Origin: Coriobacteriaceae bacterium AF45-21
GTDB lineage: Bacteria > Actinomycetota > Coriobacteriia > Coriobacteriales > Coriobacteriaceae
Length of the DNA stretch: 5,889 nt
Assembly (NCBI GenBank): GCA_027682925.1
Contig: JAQCYU010000058.1
Coordinates: forward strand, 1-5,889
Direction: 5' to 3'
Shown here in pieces: positions 1 through 5,099 of this stretch. Position 1 is the stretch's first letter. Each line of letters opens with the position of its first letter. A model generated the notes under the pieces. That model was not told the origin of the DNA and searched no databases. It saw only the letters and a program-made list of their open reading frames with translations. Made by a program: the position numbers and the translations under genes.

Positions 1-2
1 CG

Positions 3-402
3 CCGGCTGACCCCGTGCGCTCGCGCCTGCGGGCGTCGAGCGTGCTGATGGGCTGGGGCATGGAAGATTCGCTTGCGCCTGCGGGCGTCGAGCGTGCTGA
101 TGGGCTGGGGCATGGAAGATTCGCTTGAGCGCGCGGATGCCATGCGCTCGCGCGGGTGGGGTGCTGCGCCGCGCCGTACGACGTATGCGCGGTATCGGCT
201 GAGGCGCGGCGATGTTGCCGCGCTGGTTGGACTTGCAGTGTTTGGTGCCGCCGCGGTGGCGGTGGCATGGACCGCGACAACGCAGTATTCGTTTTACCCG
301 CAGCTTTCGGTGCCCGCGCCGTGGCTGGGCTATGTCGTGTACGCTGCCTGGATGGTGCTGCCCTGCGTGCTGCATGCGATCGATGAGAAGAGGTTCGGCT
401 GA
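3..402 (+). pseudogene. ecfT: ECF transporter transmembrane (T) component, C-terminal part, frame-broken by a tandem duplication
   Basis: C-terminal portion of the membrane T protein that couples the ECF ATPases to the substrate-binding S protein. The 5' end lies outside the window. Frame 3 is open from position 3, reads through the first copy of a 52-bp repeat, then meets a stop (TGA) at about 129-131. The genuine continuation is in frame 1 from the second copy to the stop at 400-402. Deleting one copy rejoins both parts into one open frame. The rejoined protein has a cytoplasmic coupling helix ending MEDSLERADAMRSRGWG, whose SRG matches the Ala-Arg-Gly-type motif of T components that contacts the ATPases. 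Two hydrophobic segments follow (DVAALVGLAVFGAAAVAVAW and the WLGYVVYAAWMVLPCVL region). The stop TGA shares its A with the ATG of the next gene, indicating translational coupling. As written, only a C-terminal fragment of at most 109 residues (TTG at 73) could be made. Family assignment is fairly sure; whether the break is biological is open. Confidence 0.72.
23..126. repeat. Exact 52-bp tandem duplication inside ecfT
   Basis: Copy 1 is 23-74 and copy 2 is 75-126, identical over all 52 bases. The period is not a multiple of three, so it shifts the ecfT frame. The bases before the two copies are nearly the same (CGCTC at 18-22 and CGCTT at 70-74), which fits slippage or a misjoined read overlap. 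Confidence 0.95.
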
Positions 403-2043
403 TGGCTCGGTTGGATAGTGGCCCGGTGTCGGGCGCGGCGTGCGACCCGGATATGCCGGCGATTGAGGTGCGGAGCCTGAGCTTTACCTACCCGGGGCTG
501 ATGCTGCGGTGCTCGAGGGGCTCGACTGGTCTGTCCCCCAAGGCGCGTTTGCGCTGCTCGTTGGTGGTACCGGGTCGGGTAAGTCGACGCTGCTCTCGCT
601 GCTTAAGCCCGAGATTGCGCCGACGGGTGAGTGTACCGGCGAGCTGCGCGTGCTGGGCGAGAACGTTGCCGACATGGACGTGCGCGCGTCTGCGGAGCGC
701 GTGGGCTACGTGTTTCAGGATCCCGAGAACCAGATTGTGTGCGAGACCGTGTGGCACGAGATGGCGTTTGGCCTAGAGAATCTGGGGGTGTCGCGCGACG
801 AGATGCGCCGCCGTGTTGCCGAAACCAGCTATTTCTTTGGTCTGGAGGACTGGCTTCATCGCGATACCGATACGCTTTCGGGTGGCCGCAAGCAGCTGCT
901 GTCGCTTGCCGCCGTCCTGGCGCTGCGTCCGCGTGTGCTGCTACTCGACGAGCCCACGTCTCAGCTCGATCCCGTTGCCGAGAAGAATTTTCTGCACGCG
1001 CTGTTTCGTGTGAATCGCGAGCTGGGCTGCACGGTTGTTGTGGCTACGCATCAACCGCGCCCAATGCTCGAGTATGCGGCGTGCGCGTATCGGATTGAGG
1101 GCGGCCGCGTGCGCGAGGTGGCCGACATTGCCTCCTTGGGGCATCGCGAAGAGCTGTTTTCTGGCGAGGTGCCAGGGTGGGGTGGCTCGCGGCGTGCAAA
1201 AAACGGAATTTTCAGCATCGCTGGTGGCCGGCAGGGCTCTTTAGACCCGCACGCGGACGTTGCGGGTGCGAAAAAGGGACCAAAAACGGACAAATCGGCT
1301 AAATTTGAGGCGCAAATCTTGCCGCAGGACGACTCGGGGGCGTCATCGCGCGCCGGTGGATGCAGAATACTCCCAAAAATGTACGCTGGCTCGGCCACCA
1401 CCTTGACAGGAAGCTGGTTTCGCTACGATCGGGCGTCCGGCTGGGTGCTGCGCGGACTCGATGTGGCGTTTTCGACTGGCGCGGTGCATGCGATTGTGGG
1501 CGGAAACGGCTGCGGCAAGTCGACGATGCTCTCGGTGCTGGCCAAAACGGTCAAGTTGCAGCGTGGTCGCATGGTGCGTGGGGCGGCATCGGCGGCGCTG
1601 CTGCCTCAGAATCCCAAGGCGTTGTTGGTTGCCGAGACGGTGCGCGACGAGCTGATGGAATGGGCCTCGACCTGCGGATATGACGAGAACTTGGCGCGGG
1701 AGCGTGCGGCGAGCTTGGGGCTGTCGGGTCTGGATGGGCGCCATCCGTACGATCTTTCGGGCGGGCAGCGTCAACTGCTTGCATTGGCAAAACTGCTGCT
1801 AATCGGCCCCGAACTGCTATTGCTCGATGAGCCCACCAAGGGTCTAGACCTGTTCAGCCGCCGCATCATCGCCCGCGCCTGCGTGACCATGCGAAGGTTG
1901 GTGGCACCGTCATCATGGCCACGCACGATCTGGATTTTGCCGAGCAGGTTGCCGATGACGTTGCCATGATGTTTGACGGTGAGATTGCCTGCATGGAGCC
2001 GCCGGTCGACTTCTTTGCCGACAACGTGTTTTATAGGGCGTGA
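402..2043 (+). pseudogene. ecfA: ECF transporter ATPase, fused A1-A2 double ABC domain, two frameshifts
   Basis: Energy-coupling module that hydrolyses ATP on the cytoplasmic face to drive vitamin uptake. With two single-base corrections the gene reads from ATG 402 to TGA 2041-2043, about 547 residues. Domain 1 starts with IEVRSLSFTYPG and has Walker A GGTGSGKST (563-589), Q-loop in VFQDPENQ, signature LSGG (875-886), Walker B LLLDEP (938-955) and switch His at 1049-1051. A linker of roughly 75 residues (about 1160-1385) leads to domain 2: Walker A GGNGCGKST (1499-1525), LSGG (1754-1765), Walker B LLLLDEP (1814-1834). Break 1: frame 3 passes to frame 2 at the G run 494-497, as if one G were missing (YPG-ADAAVLEGL). 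Break 2: frame 2 passes to frame 1 near 1876-1880, as if one C were missing; the switch His of domain 2 (MATHDLDFAE, His at 1924-1926) and the C-terminus to 2043 lie in frame 1. Uncorrected, the main open frame is 509 (GTG) to 1969, lacking the first beta strands and the second H-loop. Identity as fused EcfA is confident; inactivation is not. Confidence 0.85.
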
Positions 2044-2047
2044 TGGG

Positions 2048-2761
2048 ATGGCGGATTATCGCATCGTGCGCCTACTCGCAAAACTGGAGATACCGCTGCT
2101 GCTGGCGGTGCCAGCCGTGATGGCTGCGGCGTTGCTGGCGGGCGTTGAACAGGCGGCGCTTGCCATGCTTGTCGTGGTGGCGCTGGTGCTCGCGCTGTTC
2201 TTTGCGGGCTACGAGGCGTCGCGCCCGGGCTTACGCCAGATTATGCCAACGCTGGTTCTGGCGGCGTTGGCTGCGGCGGGGCGCATTCTGTTTGGCCCCA
2301 TTCCCGACTTTAAACCGGTGAGCGCCATCGCCATTATCGCGGGGGCGACGCTTGGTTGCCGCAATGGTTTTATGGTTGGCGCGCTGGCGGCGCTGACCAG
2401 CAATTTCTTTTTTGGACAGGGCATGTGGACGCCGTGGCAGATGTATGCCTGGGGGCTCGTGGGATACGTTGGCGGTGCGTTGGCGCATGCCGGCGCTTTT
2501 GATCGCGCCGATGGCACCGTGCGTATGCCGGCGCTGTTGATCTACGGCTTTGCTTCGGGTTTGCTGTACGGCGTTGTGATCAACGCGTATGACATCATTG
2601 GGTTTGTACAGCCGCTCACGTGGGCGGGTGCCATGGCGCGTCTTGCCACCGCCGTACCGTTCGATATCACGCACGGCCTTGCGACCTGCGTGTTTTTGGT
2701 CGCCCTGTACAAGCCTTGGTGTTGCCGCATCAACCGAGTCGTCGTGAAATACGGGCTGTAG
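2048..2761 (+). CDS. ECF transporter substrate-binding (S) component, ligand uncertain
   Basis: Integral membrane S protein of 237 residues that binds a vitamin or precursor and toggles in the membrane when engaged by the T-A-A module. Six or so hydrophobic stretches are visible, around residues 15-32, 37-54, 66-83, 90-118, 128-146, 160-182 and 203-222. The GRILFGPIPDFKP stretch (78-90) and the following AIIAGATLG and SNFFFGQGMWTPWQMYAWG (118-136) are characteristic of one ECF S subgroup; I associate this last motif with the cobalamin-type S proteins (CbrT-like), but that ligand is an inference. I chose ATG 2048 because the frame upstream (open from 1973) runs through the conserved C-terminus of the ATPase gene, and the start lies 5 nt after the ATPase stop. 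No strong Shine-Dalgarno is seen, so translation is probably coupled. It is the only intact gene of this operon. Confidence 0.82.
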   Translation: MADYRIVRLLAKLEIPLLLAVPAVMAAALLAGVEQAALAMLVVVALVLALFFAGYEASRPGLRQIMPTLVLAALAAAGRILFGPIPDFKPVSAIAIIAGATLGCRNGFMVGALAALTSNFFFGQGMWTPWQMYAWGLVGYVGGALAHAGAFDRADGTVRMPALLIYGFASGLLYGVVINAYDIIGFVQPLTWAGAMARLATAVPFDITHGLATCVFLVALYKPWCCRINRVVVKYGL

Positions 2762-2800
2762 GGTTGGTTACGCCGGGGCGGGAATCAATACTGCCGAAGT

Positions 2801-2968
2801 GCCATTTCAAAACTATGCCGGTTTACGGGGCTAGATTAGCGCGGGCCGACCATACCAGCATTTTTCGAAATAGGGCACACCGTCTACCTGCGATTTTATT
2901 ATCTCGGAATTGCGTATGGTTAGGGGTTCGCGATTCAGCCCCGTAAACCGGCAAAGTTTTGGAATGGC
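2801..2968. repeat. 168-bp palindromic (MITE-like or structured RNA) element
   Basis: The arms 2801-2832 and 2937-2968 are inverted repeats of 32 bp with 30 matches; both contain the core TGCCGGTTTACGGGGCT in opposite orientation. Weaker symmetry continues inward, for example ACCATAC (2849-2855) against GTATGGT (2914-2920), then GCA against TGC. The central 104 bp between the arms would be the loop of a long hairpin. It could be a non-autonomous mobile element, a dispersed extragenic palindrome of this lineage, or a structured transcript end. No transposase is present, and no convincing target-site duplication flanks it. Confidence 0.75.
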
Positions 2969-2992
2969 CGGCTGATATGACGGGCATCGTGG

Positions 2993-3054
2993 CCCTCAGA
3001 GAGCCAAATTGATCCATTTTCTTCCGTCCCCAGATGTCCCCAGGGAATCAGTTG
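2993..3054. repeat. Direct repeat copy 1 (pair with 3242-3294)
   Basis: The stretch CCCTCA...GCCAAATTGATCC...TTTTCTTCCGTCC...CAGGGAATCAGTTG recurs 250 bp downstream with substitutions and a shorter middle. The best block is TGATCCATTTTCTTCCGTCC (3010-3029) against TGATCCGTTTTCCTCCGTCC (3260-3279), 18 of 20 identical. The outer TGATCC and GGAATCA are also imperfectly self-complementary, so each copy could form a small hairpin. Confidence 0.7.
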
Positions 3055-3063
3055 ACGGCGCTT

Positions 3064-3223
3064 GCCACGAAACTGGCCCATCTACTACGTTTAGCTTGAT
3101 GCCCCCGACAATGTTCGCGTTTTATGAAAAACCGCAGGCTTTCTACCTGCGGTTTTCTTTTGGCGTTGTTCGCTGTGGTTGAGGGTGGTGGCTTAAACGT
3201 AGTAGATGGGCGTGTTTCGTGGC
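3064..3223. repeat. 160-bp inverted repeat enclosing a terminator
   Basis: The arms 3064-3095 and 3191-3223 are inverted repeats: 10 matches (GCCACGAAAC), two mismatches, 17 matches (GCCCATCTACTACGTTT), a one-base gap, then AGC. The 95-bp interior carries the rho-independent terminator hairpin. The architecture (about 32-bp arms, about 100-bp loop) resembles that of the element at 2801-2968, although the arm sequences differ. Confidence 0.75.
3128..3156. terminator. Bidirectional rho-independent terminator
   Basis: An 11-bp perfect stem, AAAACCGCAGG (3128-3138) with CCTGCGGTTTT (3146-3156), closes a 7-nt loop. A-rich sequence precedes it and T-rich sequence follows (TTTTCTTTT), so it can stop transcription on either strand. 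It sits between two convergent genes, where it would end both the ECF operon and the exonuclease gene. Confidence 0.88.
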
Positions 3224-3241
3224 GGATGGGTCACACGGATA

Positions 3242-3294
3242 CCCTCACGAGGCCCAAAATGATCCGTTTTCCTCCGTCCTCAGGGGATCAGTTG
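3242..3294. repeat. Direct repeat copy 2, at the 3' end of the exonuclease gene
   Basis: Second, shorter copy of the repeat at 2993-3054. TGATCC (3260-3265) and GGATCA (3285-3290) form a perfect 6-bp dyad around TTTTCCTCCGTCCTCAGG-type sequence. Together the two copies bracket the inverted repeat at 3064-3223. Confidence 0.68.
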
Positions 3295-3297
3295 GGG

Positions 3298-4116
3298 CTA
3301 GAGCTCCAACGTAAGGGTGACGGGGCAGTGGTCGCTGCCAAAGATGTCGCCGCGGATGCCCGTGTCGCGCACGTTGCCGGCGATTGCGTCGCTTACCAGG
3401 AAGTAGTCGATGCGCCAACCGGCGTTGTTCTTGCGGGCATTAAAGCGGTAGCTCCACCAGCTGTAGACGCCCTCGACGTCCGGATTTGCCGCGCGCCAGG
3501 TATCGGTAAACCCGGCGTTGAGCAGCTCGGTGAACTTGCCGCGCTCCTCGTCCGAAAAGCCGGCGTTGCCGCGGTTGGACTTGGGGTTCTTAAGGTCGAT
3601 CTCCTCATGCGCCACGTTAAAGTCGCCGCAAGTTACGACGGGCTTGCCGGTCTCGCGTTCAAGCGCGCTCAAAAAGCCGCGATAGGCATCGTCCCAAGCC
3701 ATGCGCACGTCGATGCGGGCGAGTTCGTTTTGCGCGTTGGGAGTGTAGACATCCACAAACCAGAACTTGTCGAACTCCAGCGCGCAGACGCGGCCCTCGG
3801 TTACGGCTTGGGTGACGAGTGCGGCCGCCTCGCCCTCGCCGGCGTAGGGTAACAGCGCGTCGGCGTGCAGCACGCGCAGCGGTTTCTGGCGGCTAAAGAC
3901 CGCAGTGCCCGAATAGCCTTTACGCTCGGCGTAGCTCCAGGTTTGGTGATAGCCGGGCAGGTCAATATCGACCTGGCCTTCTTGCAACTTGGTCTCTTGC
4001 AGCGCCAGGATATCGACGTCGAGTTCTTGCGCGATCTGGATAAAGCTCGGGTCCTTTTTGAGCACGGCGCGCAGGCCGTTGACGTTCCACGAGGCGAAAG
4101 TGTAAGTCTGAGGCAT
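3298..4116 (-). CDS. exoA: Exodeoxyribonuclease III / class II AP endonuclease (ExoA type)
   Basis: Mg-dependent nuclease of base-excision repair that cuts the phosphodiester bond 5' of abasic sites and removes 3' blocking groups; cytoplasmic. The 272-residue product is a full-length endonuclease/exonuclease/phosphatase fold. Visible catalytic elements are ASWNVNGLRA near the N-terminus (Asn11), metal-binding Glu41 in LALQETKL, Tyr124 in VDVYTPNAQNEL, Asp165 and Asn167 in CGDFNVAH, the RIDYFLVS strand, and Asp262-His263 in GSDHCPV. The YTPNAQ...R...R..WD pattern resembles the ExoA group of Gram-positives more than E. coli XthA. ATG at 4116-4114 is preceded by AAAGGA (4121-4126 on the complement), at good spacing. 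It is divergent from the sirtuin gene and convergent with the ECF operon, so it appears monocistronic. The open frame on the opposite strand (3124-3852) is a shadow. No oddities were seen. Confidence 0.95.
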   Translation of the reverse strand: MPQTYTFASWNVNGLRAVLKKDPSFIQIAQELDVDILALQETKLQEGQVDIDLPGYHQTWSYAERKGYSGTAVFSRQKPLRVLHADALLPYAGEGEAAALVTQAVTEGRVCALEFDKFWFVDVYTPNAQNELARIDVRMAWDDAYRGFLSALERETGKPVVTCGDFNVAHEEIDLKNPKSNRGNAGFSDEERGKFTELLNAGFTDTWRAANPDVEGVYSWWSYRFNARKNNAGWRIDYFLVSDAIAGNVRDTGIRGDIFGSDHCPVTLTLEL

Positions 4117-4178
4117 GGTGTCCTTTCGACGGGGTTGGCAGGCTTAAGATTAGCGCAACAGGGGCGGGGTGGGCTCCG

Positions 4179-4206
4179 CGCATGCTGACTTAAAGGTCGC
4201 ATGCTG
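4179..4206. repeat. Paired 9-bp direct repeat CGCATGCTG, 19 bp apart
   Basis: CGCATGCTG occurs at 4179-4187 and 4198-4206. Each contains the palindrome GCATGC. The 19-bp centre-to-centre distance is close to two helical turns, and the pair overlaps the weak promoter candidate for the sirtuin gene, so an operator is possible. Chance occurrence cannot be excluded. Confidence 0.4.
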
Positions 4207-4240
4207 GGATATCGCCCGACGCCGCCCGATCAACAAGGAC

Positions 4241-4245
4241 GGAGG
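4241..4245 (+). promoter_or_regulatory. Ribosome-binding site that fixes the sirtuin start
   Basis: GGAGG at 4241-4245 is 6 nt before ATG 4252. This favours 4252 over the in-frame ATG at 4201, which has no Shine-Dalgarno and would add 17 residues unlike a sirtuin N-terminus. Confidence 0.85.
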
Positions 4246-4251
4246 ACTCAT

Positions 4252-5004
4252 ATGACGCAGGCAATATCGGACCCCAGGCAGGCGTCCGCCGCGCTGGCGG
4301 ATCTGTTTGACACCCACAAGCGCGTGGTCTTCTTTGGCGGCGCTGGTGTTTCCACGGCGAGCGGCATCCCCGATTTCCGCAGCGTGGACGGCCTGTATCA
4401 CCAGCAGTTTGCCTATCCGCCCGAGACCATGCTGTCGCATAGCTTTTACGAGGCGCATCCGGCCGAGTTCTTCGACTTCTACCGCACCAAGATGATCGCG
4501 CTTAACGCTAAGCCCAACCGCTGTCACACCAAGCTGGCCGAGCTGGAGCGCGCCGGCAAGCTTGATGCCGTGGTGACGCAAAACATCGACGGCTTGCATC
4601 AGATGGCGGGCTCGCAGCGCGTGTTCGAGCTGCACGGATCGGTCCATCGCAACATTTGCCAGTCGTGCGGCGCGGTCTATAGCGCCGAGTGGATTTGCTC
4701 GCGCGAGCATGAGGACGCCGCGGGCGTGCCCGTGTGCCCTGCGTGCGGTGGTCGCATCAAGCCCGATGTGGTGCTCTACGAAGAGCCGCTCGACGAGCAT
4801 GTGTTGACCGGTGCCGTTGCCGCCATCGCCGCGGCCGATGCCCTCATTGTGGGTGGGACCTCGCTCGTGGTGTATCCGGCGGCGGGCCTTACGCGTTACT
4901 TTACCGGCGATACGCTGGCCATTTGCAATTTGGCGCCTACCGATCAGGATGCAAATGCCGACCTGCTGATTTCTTGCGACATCGCGGCCGCGTTTGCGTT
5001 CTAG
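4252..5004 (+). CDS. cobB: Sir2-family NAD-dependent protein deacylase (sirtuin)
   Basis: Removes acyl groups from lysine side chains of proteins using NAD, yielding nicotinamide and O-acyl-ADP-ribose; cytoplasmic, tied to control of acyl-CoA metabolism. The product is 250 residues, the normal size of a bacterial sirtuin. In order: NAD-binding FGGAGVSTASGIPDFRS (28-44), TQNIDGLHQMAG (109-120), catalytic His128 in ELHGS, a zinc ribbon with Cys136, Cys139, Cys162 and Cys165 (CQSCG and CPACGG), then KPDVVLYEE (170-178) and GGTSLVVYPAAGL. All key residues are present. I see no Tyr/Arg pair that would mark a class III (CobB-like) desuccinylase: the region after DFRS reads VDGLYHQQFAYPPETMLSHSFY, closer to the deacetylase (class U/M) type. 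The gene symbol is therefore a family label. The start is set by GGAGG at 4241-4245. It is divergent from exoA and followed 95 nt later by folP. Confidence 0.94.
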   Translation: MTQAISDPRQASAALADLFDTHKRVVFFGGAGVSTASGIPDFRSVDGLYHQQFAYPPETMLSHSFYEAHPAEFFDFYRTKMIALNAKPNRCHTKLAELERAGKLDAVVTQNIDGLHQMAGSQRVFELHGSVHRNICQSCGAVYSAEWICSREHEDAAGVPVCPACGGRIKPDVVLYEEPLDEHVLTGAVAAIAAADALIVGGTSLVVYPAAGLTRYFTGDTLAICNLAPTDQDANADLLISCDIAAAFAF

Positions 5005-5018
5005 CCCGTGTACGCGGA

Positions 5019-5024
5019 TACAAT
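5019..5024 (+). promoter_or_regulatory. Candidate -10 box for folP
   Basis: TACAAT matches the TATAAT consensus at five of six positions and lies 76 nt before the folP start, just after the sirtuin stop. The only -35-like hexamer, TTGCGT (4994-4999), is poor and at 19-bp spacing, so this is a weak call. If real, folP has its own leader of about 70 nt. Confidence 0.35.
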
Positions 5025-5049
5025 AGAAAGACTGAGTGCAAAGCGACCC

Positions 5050-5077
5050 CGCCGCCAGCTCCCCAAGCTCGGCGGCG
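5050..5077 (+). terminator. GC-rich hairpin in the sirtuin-folP spacer (weak terminator or leader hairpin)
   Basis: CGCCGCC (5050-5056) pairs with GGCGGCG (5071-5077), extended by AGCT (5057-5060) with AGCT (5066-5069) and one bulged C; the loop is CCCCA. TTTT follows only after GTGGGCA-type sequence, so the U tract is short and displaced, making intrinsic termination weak. It lies between the candidate folP promoter and the folP ribosome-binding site, so it could act as a leader or attenuation hairpin or reduce read-through from the sirtuin gene. Confidence 0.45.
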
Positions 5078-5088
5078 TGGGCATTTTA

Positions 5089-5093
5089 GGAGG
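5089..5093 (+). promoter_or_regulatory. Ribosome-binding site that fixes the folP start
   Basis: GGAGG at 5089-5093 is 6 nt before ATG 5100. The in-frame ATG at 5094-5096 directly abuts it and is too close to be used. Confidence 0.85.
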
Positions 5094-5099
5094 ATGTTC

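Larger units (their letters stand above)
2762..3297. other. Convergent intergenic region packed with repeats, no credible gene
   Basis: This 536-bp stretch lies between the 3' ends of the ECF S gene (+) and the exonuclease gene (-). It contains, in order, a palindromic element (2801-2968), the first copy of a direct repeat (2993-3054), an inverted repeat (3064-3223) enclosing a terminator (3128-3156), and the second copy of the direct repeat (3242-3294), which ends 3 nt from the exonuclease stop. Short open frames here have no ribosome-binding site and no recognisable domain. The base composition is more AT-rich than the flanking genes. Confidence 0.8.
4117..4251. promoter_or_regulatory. Divergent promoter region for exoA and the sirtuin gene
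   Basis: The 135 bp between two divergent starts must hold a promoter for each gene unless they are read from afar. No box is convincing. A weak + strand candidate is CTGACT (4185-4190) with GATATC (4208-4213), 17 bp apart, preceded by TG as an extended -10. A weak - strand candidate for exoA is the TAATCT hexamer (complement of 4146-4151). A repeated CGCATGCTG lies within the + strand candidate. Confidence 0.3.

Noticed and set aside
402..776. Separate 124-residue protein from ATG 402
   Set aside because: Only its first 31 or so codons are the real ATPase N-terminus; after the G run the rest is out-of-frame, Arg/Cys-rich reading of the ATPase gene.
1973..2047. Upstream start for the S component at 1973
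   Set aside because: This stretch encodes the conserved C-terminus of the ATPase in frame 1; ATG 2048 follows its stop directly.
2620..3017. Two small open frames on opposite strands (2620-2946 +, 2823-3017 -) whose peptides resemble each other
   Set aside because: The resemblance comes from the DNA palindrome they both cross; neither has a ribosome-binding site or known domain, and the + frame starts inside the S gene.
2993..3294. CRISPR array from repeated segments
   Set aside because: Only two diverged copies 250 bp apart, with no regular repeat-spacer pattern and no cas genes.
3124..3852. 242-codon open frame on the + strand opposite exoA
   Set aside because: It begins inside the terminator hairpin, has no ribosome-binding site, and lies antisense to a gene with full catalytic motifs; it is a GC-rich shadow frame.
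4201..4251. Upstream ATG for the sirtuin at 4201
   Set aside because: No ribosome-binding site there, while GGAGG at 4241-4245 serves ATG 4252.
4150..4800. 216-codon open frame on the - strand opposite the sirtuin gene
   Set aside because: No recognisable domain; the + strand carries all sirtuin motifs.
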